A stretch of DNA of 64,000 nt from Cryptomeria japonica. Taxonomy: Eukaryota > Streptophyta > Pinopsida > Cupressales > Cupressaceae. Location of the stretch: NCBI RefSeq assembly GCF_030272615.1, contig NC_081414.1, positions 916,121,648 to 916,185,647 on the forward strand. The letters are read 5' to 3'. Of this stretch, positions 1 to 10,734 are shown piece after piece. The first letter of the stretch is position 1; each line of letters opens with the position of its first letter. The notes beneath the pieces were generated by a model that ran no database searches, was not told the DNA's origin, and saw only the letters and a program-made list of their open reading frames with translations. The translations under genes were made by a program, and so were the position numbers.

Positions 1-1245
1 AATCGAAAATTCGCCTGAGTGGAATTTTGCTTTTTATTCCTCCTTGACTCCTTGGATTTTGTGCCTTAGGCAAAATTTTAATTTTTAGCATGGGTGAAAT
101 TTTCATTACACCCATGGATTCATGGATTTTCTTCCTGTGAATGCCTTCCTAGTTTTAGTGCTCTAGCCCAGATCTGGGCGCATTTTCAGCATGTCCATGG
201 AGAGGTGGATTTTTCCACTTGTGAATTCATTCTTGGTTTAAGCGCCCCAGCCCTGACTTGGGCGCATTTTGGCCATGTCCATGGACACATGGATGTTTTT
301 CACAAGTTCCAAGCTCTTCGTCAGGATATAGATATGAAATATAACATTTAAGTATAAGAAAGGTTCTTATACTTTAAGTTATATTTCATATATATTGTCA
401 GGCTATTTGAGAGTGGTTTCAGGTCCATAGGAATCATAATGCAAATTCTGGATTTTGGAAGATCTTCCAAATTTCCAGACTTAGTCAAATTTTAGGCCAT
501 TTTCAGATCGGGATGACATTGGTGGATTGATGTGAATTTCTGGACTTGGATGATTTTGCATGCTTTCCTCTTCTGGAATAGGAGTTCCAAACTTAACCAT
601 TTTTTAACCCAAATTTTCTGCCTTCTGACTCTTTTAGATTTAGAAATGGTCTTTAGGAACGTTCAGTCTTCAGAGATATTCAGCTTTCAGTGTTTTCCTA
701 TGAAGAACTTGCCAAAAATAGATTTTTCCAAATAGTAAGTGTTTCAAAATGTCAAGGTTTGGGCAAAATAGGTCAGAAAAGCACTTACTAAAAATAGAAA
801 CTTGCTAAAAATAGAACCTACTAAAAATAGTAAGTTTAATTTTTGGCAAAATTAGACCAATCCGAGACTTAGTAAAATCCCTAAAAAATAGGAACTTTCT
901 AAAAATAGAAAGTTGCTCCGTTTTGGCTCAAATTTTACTGGGAGGTTCCTTGAAGGGTCCTAATTCTAATTGTATGTTCAATTTTTCCAAAACCCTAACA
1001 GAAACCCCTAAAATCTAGGACAAAAGGAAAAAACCCTAAAATTCACAAAACGAGTCCTAGACTTAGCCGAATTCACTAAAACAAAAAGCAGATTTAATAA
1101 ATATGACCCCCAAACACTTGCAAAGCAGAGAGATTGACAAGACTACTACGAAAAGACCACAAAAATGCAAGCCAAAAAACTAGGAGGGCTTAAAAAGAAG
1201 GGGTCCCCATTTGCAATGGGGCGATGTGTGAAAACGTCACAACAT
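1..1245 (-). repeat. Start of a gypsy-type LTR (minus strand), cut by window edge
   Basis: Read on the minus strand, this begins with TGTTGTGACG at 1245 and runs leftward out of the window. It aligns by eye with 8245-9440 over its whole visible length, including the GGGGTCCCC/ATGGGGCGATG block near 1200. The purine-rich GGGTGGGGGCTAGA stretch just before it on the minus strand (1246-1260) looks like a polypurine tract, which makes this a 3' LTR in minus orientation. The far end is outside the window. Short ORFs on either strand here are uninformative. Confidence 0.6.
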
Positions 1246-2010
1246 CTAGCCCCCACCCGAATAAATGTTCCTAAACATTTCAAGTTCTCAAAGATAAAAT
1301 CCAATCCATAGGGAAAGTGTTGAAAAACACTTCAGGGCAAGAACCCAAATTAAAGCACGTTCATCTGATTATGTGTTTGCATATCCATTAATCCAATCTC
1401 ACTAGACCATCCAGACTTCTAGAATTAGTCATGGAAAGTTATAGGTATCTATACTTCAAAAGCATCCAGGACATTGCCTCGCTGCCAGTCAAGCGTCCAT
1501 AGCTCCAACAAGGTTGTCTCTGGAATTCCATGAATATTGCTCCACTGCTTGCCAGGCATCCATAGCCCCGGTGGAGTTGTTCGCATATTCCCAAAGCCAA
1601 TATTTTGATATTTCTTTTCATTTTTTCATCTTTTCTTTTCCTTTGATATTTCATTTCATTTTCATCAATTCCTCTCGCTCGTAAGCAATGAAGCCTACTG
1701 TGGGTTTAGAGATTCCAGTGGCAACTTCTCCTAAGAGATCTGAATGACTTAGAGCAATTGATAACATAAGTGGAATACAACATCCTCAATTCTACCCACA
1801 AACAAGAACTCCAAACAATTTAGGCCACTCCAAAACCCTAAACCTAAGCAAAACCACTTGAGCGAACAAGCTCAAGGAAAACTAGCACCAAACACTGAAA
1901 ACCAAAACCGAAACAAAACCGACGGGGAAACAAACAAGAAAGGAAAACAAAACAAAACAAGCCAAAACCCCAAAAACCAACGGGAAAACAAAACAAAAAG
2001 GAAACCTAAT
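1246..2010 (-). other. 3' UTR of a gypsy-type element (copy 1)
   Basis: This segment matches 9441-10184 by eye, for example the paired CCATAGCCCC / TGGAGTTGTTCGCA blocks near 1450-1600 and 9620-9740 and the AAACCCTAAACCTAAG block near 1830 and 10020. In the second copy it lies directly after the integrase stop codon, so it is the 3' untranslated region of the family. Here it follows the 325-codon ORF instead, which implies an internal deletion or recombination. The A-rich part (1850-2010) is low complexity. I see no gene in it. Confidence 0.55.
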
Positions 2011-2988
2011 CTAATAAGAACAAAATTTCGAACGAACAATACTCAGAAGACCTACATATATACAACTCCTAATATGATTTCTCATGATGTGCAGGAGCAA
2101 TAGGGCATTAGTCATAGTTCGAAGCCTTGCAAATTCATCTTTAAACTTAGAAAAGTAATTTTTCACAATACAAATCTCAAACTCAAGCAAGAATTCAGGA
2201 AAGATTATCAATTGTGGCAACTCGTCAGGACCATGATCAATCCATAAACAAGTTCTTCTTCCTAGATTTCCATAATCAAATTCATCAAGGAGAATCTCTT
2301 CTTGCTTGACTGTGGAAACATTGCTTGCATTTTTTTGAACATCTTCCATTGCTTTGTCAACCTCCACTTCGGCGGGTGTTCCTTTCCTTGGCATAAGGTA
2401 TGCAAATTTTCTCTTGACTGAATTGTGTTGATTGTCTTGCTCAATTGTGCTTTCTTCACTACAAGATGTTGCAATAATACCCTCTTCATCTGATGCTAAG
2501 TAAATTGGTTGAAGGTGAGCATTCTGCCACTTTTCTATAGTGTACATCTTTGACAATTCTTTGAATTCTGCCTGCACCTTAGCTTGGTGAATAGCTTCCC
2601 TGCATGATGAACATGTGACTTCAGAATGAGTGGTATTGTGGATCCTACACCAACACGAGAGCAAGATGCCATCTATGCACAAGTCTTTCTCAATACTTAA
2701 TCCTTTCTTAATCATCTCCCTAAACCTCATGAAAATTTCGCTTTCACCAATTGAGGCTTCGGGTTCCACTTTCACTGGTACAACGGGCTCATGTACTTCT
2801 AAAATAGAAACTTTCCCTTGCAAGGCTAATTCCGTCCTTGACAAAAATGTTAAACAATGCATCTCATTGTGTCCGCCAATGTTATGAATTCTACAACTAT
2901 TCCTTGATGCGAATTCAGACAAACTCCGTGGATGTAACTGTGCATTCAGTCTCCACCAAAGTTGAAGGATATCAACTTCTTGCTCCAT
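2011..2988 (-). CDS. Zinc-knuckle ORF, gag-derived or retroelement-encoded, function unknown
   Basis: This is an uninterrupted 325-codon ORF, notable among heavily broken neighbours. Near residue 32 it has CRIHNIGGHNEMHC (C-x2-H-x3-GH-x4-C). The same spacing occurs in the gag zinc knuckle of gypsy element B at about 23040. A second, one-residue-shorter version, CRIHNTTHSEVTC, lies near residue 113. The rest is acidic and lysine-rich without a recognisable enzyme domain; no protease or RT motif is present. The ATG follows about 250 bases of leader that begin with a primer-binding-site-like sequence, consistent with a first retroelement ORF. The last 30 or so codons run into the A-rich 3' UTR, so the original C-terminus may be lost. 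Nucleic-acid binding is inferred from the knuckles only. Confidence 0.5.
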   Translation of the reverse strand: MEQEVDILQLWWRLNAQLHPRSLSEFASRNSCRIHNIGGHNEMHCLTFLSRTELALQGKVSILEVHEPVVPVKVEPEASIGESEIFMRFREMIKKGLSIEKDLCIDGILLSCWCRIHNTTHSEVTCSSCREAIHQAKVQAEFKELSKMYTIEKWQNAHLQPIYLASDEEGIIATSCSEESTIEQDNQHNSVKRKFAYLMPRKGTPAEVEVDKAMEDVQKNASNVSTVKQEEILLDEFDYGNLGRRTCLWIDHGPDELPQLIIFPEFLLEFEICIVKNYFSKFKDEFARLRTMTNALLLLHIMRNHIRSCIYVGLLSIVRSKFCSY

Positions 2989-3236
2989 TGAGAAATCTTT
3001 TTATTTTTAATTTTCAATTTTCAGATTTTTTTGGATTTTTCTGACATATAAGAGATCTAACATATCTCTGATTCTGCACTTGAAAGCTCATGCTAGTTCT
3101 AGCCGAATTGAATTTCGTGGTCAGGCCCTCCTAGCGCCAATTCTGTTGGTTGCAGAAGGAGGGTGAAAAAAATGGCTTGAGATCACCTCCACAAATTTGA
3201 AGTATGTACCAGCCCTCCTTCTAGCGCCAATTTTGT
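2989..3236 (-). promoter_or_regulatory. Leader with two primer-binding-site-like sequences
   Basis: On the minus strand ATTGGCGCTAGAAGGAGGG follows the CAACA end of the putative LTR at 3237. A near repeat, ATTGGCGCTAGGAGGG, lies about 95 bases downstream (near 3140), also preceded by CAACA. TGGCGC starts resemble the tRNA-complementary primer sites of plant gypsy elements. The duplication suggests a local tandem repeat of the LTR end plus primer site. The tRNA was not identified. Confidence 0.45.
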
Positions 3237-4061
3237 TGACGTGTTTTTTATGACGGCGTCCAACACAGAATAAAGTTGCCCAATGGTCACTTCACTCTCT
3301 CTTGATCAAAGTATGATTGCATGCTGATATTGTAGGAAGATTAGACAAATCGACTCCAAGGTTCCTTTATGCTACGGGTGTGACTCAGTTGGCAGATGTG
3401 ATTGCTGGTAATCCAAGGGGCCTTAAGTATGTCAGAGAAATTTATGTAAGCTCAAGACTTTGTTGACACAGATGATTTGCAATGAAGTTCTAAGTTTTAG
3501 ATTTTTGGATTATGAAATATGCAGAAAGTAAATAGGAATAGGGTAGAGGGGAACTAAACTAAAGGTAATCTAATCCTAGGAACAAGGAGACAGGACAAAC
3601 TTGTGCAAAATCCAACCGTGCTTCGCTTCGCCAGCAAAGCACAACTTACACGAAGGCGGTGCAATCTTCAGGGGGAGTGGTAAAGATTTTCAAATTGTCA
3701 AAAGAAATGATCAGATAGAACAATCTCTTCTAACAATCGAAGTTGAACATACACTTATAATGAGGCTCAGACTAACTTTGCATGGTATGCAACAATCAGC
3801 AGCACACCAAAAGTATGAGCACAAATTTGGCAACAAGCGATCCTATCAAATCCAGCTCATTTAATTGCATGAAAACAAATCTAATCTATGAAAAGAACGA
3901 GACCATACGAGTTCCAAAACAACACAAGAACACACCAACAATTGAACAATGTATTAAGTGTTTGCTTCAAAAACTCTTAGCAACAATTGTTTGCTTCAAA
4001 AACTCTTAGCAACAATCTCTGACGATAGTCTCTCCTGATTAAAAATGAGGGGGTCACCCCC

Positions 4062-4069
4062 TTATATAG
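4062..4069 (-). promoter_or_regulatory. TATA box of LTR-like segment
   Basis: The minus strand reads CCTATATAAGGGGGTGACCC, a strong TATATAAG box about 820 bases before the LTR end at 3237. It lies about 390 bases downstream of the end of the unknown ORF. Its position fits a U3/R promoter driving the zinc-knuckle ORF transcript. Confidence 0.5.
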
Positions 4070-4459
4070 GTCTCAAGCCTAGATTACATGCAAAACCCTA
4101 ATTAGGGTTTTCCCAAAAGATTCTCTACACATGATGCAACATGTTGGGAATCTGCATTAAATAACCCATTATGCCCACTTACAATAAATTTAAAAGGGCC
4201 TAAAATAGCACCCATGATGATGATCATGCCCGAAATATACTAACATCGTCATAAATGCCCATCACTCTCCAAGCGATGGCGGCATGCAAGAAGAATCTGT
4301 CATAAAACCATTATGAGAGGATGACACGCAAGAAGATTCCCTTATCCTATGGTGGCATACATTGACCGGTCCTGCGCCTAGTCAATGTTCTCTTTAGCCA
4401 TAAATACGCCATCATGGTTTAGTCAAAAGACTTTCGTCCAAAAATGGATGACCATTATC

Positions 4460-7400
4460 TCACTCATTAATGGCGTAAGTAATGAAACTACCGACGACGA
4501 CTTCTAATTCTCCGATGGAGACACTTGGCACATTCTCGATGTTGAATTCCATCAAGGCAATCTCCTCTTCACTTCTGGAAAAGAAACCTTCCCAATCTGC
4601 CATGGCCTCCTATGTTTTCTTCATCATACTGGAGAATGAAGAAACATTTGCAAAATGTTCCTTGGGAAATGAACAAATGAAGAAGAAATCATGTAACTGG
4701 GATTTCAAGGAATTCACTGTTGTTCCCCCATCGCTGAGTTTCCTTGAAAATAAAGCTTCCATGGCACTAAGGATTTCTTCATGTATCCCTCTAATGGATT
4801 CCTTCAAGGTGACGGAATCAATGCTGAATTTATCAAGGGTGTTCTTCCCTGAACATATGGCATAGAACCATCGGGGAAAGTCGTAGGCTTCATTCTCCTG
4901 GATTACTTTTCCATCTACCAGTGTTTACCTTGGAGTCCTCATCAGAGCCCTGAGTCAGGAAATGGTTAAGTCTTGGTAGACATCAACATCTTCCCATAGT
5001 CCTTCTGCCATTTCCAACCTACTTAGGAGGGCCACGAACCTTGAATGGAGTTGAGCTAGATCTTCTACAAATTTCCCTGCCTCAGCATAAACATCCTCTA
5101 CCCATTCTCGGGAATTTTGTGCCATTGCCTTTGTAATTTCCGCATCATCAATTACTTCCTTGGGAAGGAAGGGAGGGGGAGTGGATGAAGGACCTACTTC
5201 CCTGAGGGGTTTCTTGAAACTCCTGACATACTTGCATAGAAGTCTATTTTCCTCCTTCAGTCCCTTACACTTTGCTTTTGACTTCAGCAATTTCTCCTTC
5301 ATGGCAAAGGAAGAATCATCGAAATCTCCCATTACTTGACCAGTGGAAGCATGGACAAGATCCACCTATCTGATGATGTAATCTTCCTACCTGATCTCAC
5401 TCCTATCCTTATCCACCATAGGTTGAGCAATGTGCAAGGTCCGGGCTCTGGATTCTTCCCTGACTACCTTGGAAAACTTTCGAGGGGCCTTTCTTTCTAG
5501 TGGTTGATCCATCCTCTTCAATAATTCTTCTAATTCCTGAGCAGTATTGGGCTTCCCTCCTGCTTCATTTCCCAATCTTCCTATCAACCAATCCGACGCA
5601 GGGATGGAATGGCTGTAATCCTTTGCATGCTCCCATTCTTGAGATTCCTCTTCCATTTCGCCAAGGATAGTCTCTATGAAATTATCATGGTGAACTTCTT
5701 CTAGGTGCAGGGAAACCTCTTGCCTCTGACTTCTTGGCTGATGATGACCTTGTGAAGCATTGATGCTAAGTATATCAAGTGGTGGAACGTTTCCTAGAAG
5801 TGGGCCTGCGGGATGTGGGAACATTTCTACTTCTTGTACGCTCGCGGAGCTGACTGGTGAATGTTCCCTTCCTATCCTCATTCTCTTTTATGGAGGCTCC
5901 TCCTGCTGGGCTTCCTGTTGAACCTCGCGCGAGATTTCCTGTTGGGCATCCTTTGTCTTTGTTATCCTTGGCCTCTTTGGGGAACTTTTTCCTTTGTCTA
6001 TCCGGGCCTCTCTTCCTGCCTGACCCTATGAAGATTCTTCAGTTGCCTTGCTGTGAGAATCCAGATTTCCCATCAACTGGTATGTCAGAGGGACATGGTT
6101 TTCAACCAACTTTCTTGTCTACCTGTCAATCCAGTGCCTAGTGAATTTTAGCACTGGCCTAGCCAAAATGTTCAAATAATCTACGTGAGGCTCTGACCAA
6201 TCTGGCAACAGGATAGGTTGATCTTTTATCCTCTCAAATTCGGGTTGCATCAAATCTAAGTTTCCTTCACCTGGTCTGGCACCTGATGGATCTCACTTAT
6301 TCTGATGGTGTCAAGGGGCAGTCTAGAGTGCATTCTTCTCCAGATCTCAAAGTCATCCTCGGCACCGGCCCAGTAATCCTCCAAGTGAAATCTATGTATG
6401 AATTTGACACCGGGAACCTTCCTGATCTAGCTGTAAGGATCATATTGGGCCCTGGAAGTGTAAAATGGTAGTCGATAGAATGCCAACTCGCTTGCTGCAC
6501 TTTCAGCGGCCTCCAATCCTGGGCATATCTCCATGAAATCCCCCAAGACAATTGGAAATTCAATAGATTGCTTCTTCTTCTTCTTCTGCAGCTGATCGTA
6601 GGCAATCAATTGCCTCATGAGCTCAAGCAATATAAGCTTATCCGACGGATATCTAGGCAATTTGTAAGATTGGAAGGAGAAACCCTGTGTCCTGATGTAG
6701 GTGAACTTGGGGAACTGCAGGAACGCGGTGCCATACTTCTGGACCAAAGCACTTGCTTGTAGAGACAACCTCGTGTGCAACTTATTTTGGATAAGTCGTG
6801 TCAGGTACATGGTGAAGGTGTCATTCGCCAACTTGTAAGAATTCACGTTGTGGAGATGTAGCTGAGGATAACATTCATGCACCTTTAGCTGAGCTGGTCC
6901 GCAACCCATGATTCCTCTTGTTGGCAGCCCATCGAATCCACCCCTTCGTGCCAGCATATAGAATAGGTAGGAACTCATGAAAAAGGACTGAGACTTTTTC
7001 TCCTACAGGTTCTTCAATTGTTCGTGCAAGTAGTGGCTGATCAATATAGCCCAATCAATCAATGTATTAGAATTCATGATCTCGCAAATGTAGAAGAACA
7101 TCCAAGGCTCAAAGTTCACCGTGTGTGAGCATCCCATTACTTTGCTCAGCATTTTTATCATGTCCACATATTCCTTCTTGAACTCAGAGATTGTGAGAGT
7201 TTTGGGCATCTTGGAAACGTGTACTCTAGGTTTCAATAACCATTGCGTGTTGATCAAATCAGCACACCTGGTGGGGCCTGCTTCATAGACTACTTGGGCT
7301 CTGCTACTAGTCCTGTATGTCATGGAGTAATGTGAAGGGATTCTGAAGGCCTCACCAATCACCTTTGGAGTCAATGTTGCCAGTAACTTGCCATCTGGCA

Positions 7401-7713
7401 TTGAGATCATCTTTCACTCCAGATTGTAACATGCTACACATTCCAAGACTAGATCTGGGCATTGAATGGCGGGAGGAAAGCCAGCTGCTGCAACTATTCC
7501 ACTTCTCACAATCTTGACAGCTATTGGAGATGGATTGTGTCTTGCAGTTCCGAACATTCTTATCTTGAATGTATCCTAGTTGAACATACCAAAGTTGGTA
7601 TCACTGATCTCTTCCCATCTTGAATTCAACCGAGAATAGGGAAGAAAACCCTTCGTCTCTGCTTTGATCATTGCCTACCTGGAGATAGTAGTTGTCCTGC
7701 TAGATTCCGCCAT
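4460..7713 (-). pseudogene. Decayed large ORF (about 1,080 codons), unrecognised protein
   Basis: From ATG at 7713 (MAESSRT...) a single reading frame continues through stop codons at about 7677, 7560 and 7420, then as open blocks 7410-7003 and 6978-6427, which are in phase with one TAG between them. After a frameshift near 6250 it continues as 5881-5387, 5365-4955 and roughly 4920-4460, ending at TGA 4460. The N-terminal half has segments such as WMFFYICEIMNSNTLIDWAI and LYFYML-like aromatic stretches. The C-terminal half is acidic and probably helical. I do not recognise the family. It has no RT, integrase, protease or transposase motif. A TATA box lies about 115 bases upstream of the ATG. 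It may be a captured host gene or an extra retroelement ORF. Confidence 0.5.
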
Positions 7714-7824
7714 CTTGGGAATACTTCAAAATGATGAAATAGAGACTAAGTATAAAAAACTTTTCACTTCTTCACTCTTCCTTTCCTGAATCTCGCACAT
7801 GAAAAATGAAATGTTTTTTCCAAA

Positions 7825-7833
7825 TTATATAGA
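7825..7833 (-). promoter_or_regulatory. TATA box upstream of the unknown ORF
   Basis: The minus strand reads TTCTATATAATTTGG about 115 bases before the ATG at 7713. This spacing is normal for a plant Pol II gene with a short 5' UTR and suggests the unknown ORF once had its own promoter. Confidence 0.4.
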
Positions 7834-8229
7834 ATTCTCAAGAGGCATCAAATTAGTAACTGTATTTATGGCGTACCATACTTTCCTTAATCACTACGAC
7901 ATGCAAGGTAGTTTCCCATGCGTGTGAGTTCCAATTTAGATCCTTCCTTAAATGCTCCCAGTCATGCATCATACTTGGAAGATTCCTCTTGCCAACTCGT
8001 TGATTCCATACTTTCGAATTTTGGAGGGAGATTACAAGATTTTTCTCAGGATTTGCTCAATTCCACTCTGACTTGTCATCTCGTGCCATCGAAGGAACTT
8101 TCCCAGCTTTTCTCCATATCCCTATTTTTTAGGGATCTTCCTAAATTTTAGGAGTCAGGTTCATTGGATGGGGAATTTTGTCCCGATTCAGAATCTATAA
8201 AAATTTCCATATTTGGCCAGGATTTGATG

Positions 8230-9440
8230 TCTAAAAATAGCATAATTGAAAATTCGCCCGAGGGGAATTTCTGCTTTTTATTCTTCCTTGACTCCTTGGA
8301 ATCCATGCCTTAGGCAAAATTTCAAACTTTCTATTTGGGTGAAATTTTACCATGCCAAGGATTCATGAATTTTCCACTTGTGAATGCCTTCATGGATTCA
8401 GTGCCCCAGATCAGTCTTGGGTGCATTTTGGCTCTGTCCATGGAGAGGCAGAAAATTTTACTTATGAATGCCTTCTTGATTTCAGTGCCCCAGGCCTGAC
8501 CTAGGCGCATTTTTGCCATGTTCATGGAGAGGCAGAAAATTGCTCTTGTGAATGACTCCTTAGTTTCAGCACCCCAGACTTGACCTAGGCGCATTTTTGC
8601 CATGTCCATGGAGAGGCGAAAAATTATACTTATGAATGCCTTCTTGATTTCAGCGCCCCAAGCTTGACCTGGGCACATTTTTGCCATGTCCATGGAGAGG
8701 CAAAAAATTGCTCTTGTGAATGACTTCCAAACTTAGCCTATTGTGACCTTCTGTACTTTTGGAGTGTTTTCTTGAGCTTTCCGTTTTAGGCATGGATTTC
8801 CAGCACTTGACCCTTTTCTAGCCACCTTTGTCTGCTATCTGACTTTTCGGAAATAGAAATGCCTGTGAATGCTTGATCCTTATCGCTCTGGTTGACTGAC
8901 CCTGCCTGTAATAACTTTCCAAAAATAGAAACTTTCCAGGTGTCAGCGTTAGATCCCTGAACCGGGTGCAATAATGACTTACTATAATTAGAAACTTACT
9001 AAAAATAGAAATTACTAAAAATAGTAAGTTTGAATTTTGGCAAAATGGTGACATTCCGGGACTTGAAAAAATCCCTAAAAAATAGGGACTTTCTAAAAAT
9101 AGAAAGTTGTTCCGTTTGGGCTCAAATTTTGCTGGGAGGTGCCCTGAAGGGTCCTAACTCTAGTTGTATGCTCAGTTTTCCCGAAACCCTAACAAGAACC
9201 CCTAAAATCTAGGACAAAAGGCAAAACCCTAGAAAAAGAACAAAACAGGGTTTAGACCTCACAGAACTCGCTTGACAGAGAAGCAGATTAGCACTAACTG
9301 ACCCCCGAATATCCCAGCAGGAGGGATTGAAGAGATTGCCACTAACACACACAAAAATAGAAGCCGAATGACCAAAAGGGCCTAAAAGCAAAGGGGGTGT
9401 CCCTATCTGGGATGGGGTGATGTGTGATTAGGTCACAACA
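8230..9440 (-). repeat. Gypsy-type LTR start, copy 2
   Basis: This matches 1-1245 by eye, including the GGGGAATTT/TTTATTC block at 8250, the tandem GCGCATTTTTGCCATG-type segments at 8400-8700, the CTAAAAATAG repeats near 9000-9100 and the ATGGGGTGATGTGTG block at 9410. It lies directly after the 3' UTR of the integrase fragment and so serves as its 3' LTR. Within it, an about 120-bp unit with CATGTCCATGGAGAGGC is tandemly repeated four times between 8400 and 8705. Confidence 0.6.
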
Positions 9441-10184
9441 TCTGGCGACTTCATGGGTGTAGTGTTGAAAAATACTTCGAGTGTTGAGAAACACTTCAGG
9501 GTCTGAACCCAGAGTAAAATTCAAGTACGTAGGTATCAACCTTGTTCTAGGAGATCATCAAGAGCCTTTAGAATTAGTCATAGCAGGCTAGTGGTATCTG
9601 TACTTCAAAAGCATCTGAGACATTGCCTCGCTACCAGTCAAGCATCCATAGCCCTGACGAGGTTGTCTCTGGAATTCCACGAACATAGTTCCACTGCCAG
9701 TTGGGCATCCATAGCCCCAGTGGAGTTATCCGCATATCCCCATAGCCAATATTTTGGTAATTCTTTTATTTTTTCATCTTTTCTTTTCTGAATCTTTCAT
9801 TTCATTTCCATCAGATCCTCTAGCTTGGAAGCAATGAAGCCCACTATGGGTTTGGAGATTCCAGTGGCGCTGAAGTAAGATGTAAAGTTTTCACCAACCA
9901 CAACTTCTCCTAAAAGATCTGAATGACTTAGGACAGAGGTCTGGGTACCGTGGAAAAGACTAGCCAGACACACCACCACCCCACCAATAGACAGAGACTC
10001 CAAAATTTCAAGGCCCAAAGAACCCCTAAACCTAAGAAAAACCACATGAGAAGACAAGCTCGAGGGAAACCAACACCGAAGGCCAAAAACCAAAACCAAA
10101 CCAAAGCAAACAAAACACACCAAAAGGAAAGAACCCAAAAACCTAAATTAATATGGTACAAAGAAGGCCACACAGAAAGGCCTA
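9441..10184 (-). other. 3' UTR of gypsy element A (copy 2)
   Basis: This is noncoding sequence between the integrase stop (10185) and the LTR start (9440), homologous to 1246-2010. It is T/G-rich on the minus strand next to the stop codon. Short ORFs on both strands are not conserved between the two copies. Confidence 0.55.
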
Positions 10185-10706
10185 TTATTGGAAATAATGC
10201 TTGAGGAACTGTCCATTGATGGGCAATGGGATGTCCTCTCCGATCAAGGCCTTTAATCTAAATGCATTATCCTCGAGGATCTTGGAAATCTGATAAGGAC
10301 CGATCCATAGCTTGTCGAATTTGTCATGATCACCTCTTCTCTCATGAGCCTTATCCCAGTACAAAACCAAGTCGGAGATCCTGAAACATTTAACCTTGGC
10401 TTGTTTGTCAAACCATCGTTTGACCACCCCTTGATGCTTTGCGAAGTTGTCTAATGCTTGGTCTCTCTTCTCCTCTAGGTGCAGCAACTGTGAGAGGCGT
10501 GTTTGAATCCCATCTTCACCATCCAGATATTCTTGCAAAAACTGTAGAGTTGGGATTCTTAGCTAGATGGGAAACACTGGGTCCTGCCCGTAGACTAGAT
10601 GATAGGGAGATGTTCCCAAGGAGTTCTTCACTCGCGTTCTGTCCGCCCAAAGAGCAAACCTTAGCTGTGTATGCCAGTCCTTACTCATCAAGTTATAAAA
10701 CATGAA
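10185..10706 (-). pseudogene. Ty3/gypsy integrase C-terminus (element A)
   Basis: The minus-strand translation gives the end of the integrase core (DWHTQLRFALWADRT, then SPYHLVYGQDPVFPI), one TAG, and the C-terminal GPY-like region (WFDKQAKVKCFRISDLVLYW; KLWIGPYQISKILEDNAFRL), ending LKHYFQ. This is characteristic of gypsy pol. Everything upstream of the WADRT motif is missing: at about 10706 the sequence changes to hAT transposon DNA. With the 3' UTR and LTR to its left it forms the 3' end of a minus-strand element. Confidence 0.8.
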
Positions 10707-10734
10707 GTTAAATTGTACAATTTATAAAAAAATT

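Larger units (their letters stand above)
3237..9440 (-). repeat. Putative very long LTR (6.2 kb), or LTR plus unrelated insert
   Basis: The right end (9440, minus strand) starts TGTTGTGAC and follows a 3' UTR. The left end (3237) finishes GTCAACA and is followed by a primer-binding-site-like sequence. These termini are inverted repeats of the TGTTG/CAACA type. The first 1.2 kb (9440 to 8245) is shared with the window-edge LTR at 1245. The remaining 5 kb contains a promoter (about 7829), an unknown decayed ORF (7713 to 4460) and a second TATA box (about 4065). Ogre-type plant elements are known to have LTRs of several kilobases, so the length is possible. Alternatively 8230-3237 is a separate insertion. 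The window edge prevents a decision. Confidence 0.35.

Noticed and set aside
4482-4865. Plus-strand 127-codon ORF
   Set aside because: Lies opposite the C-terminal part of the unknown minus-strand ORF, whose frame is better supported by continuity with upstream blocks.
9421-9460. TCTGGCGACTTC after the LTR end read as a plus-strand primer binding site
   Set aside because: The integrase, its 3' UTR and the ORF order all read on the minus strand, and the other copy has a polypurine tract at this place. Plus orientation is less consistent, though not excluded for this copy.
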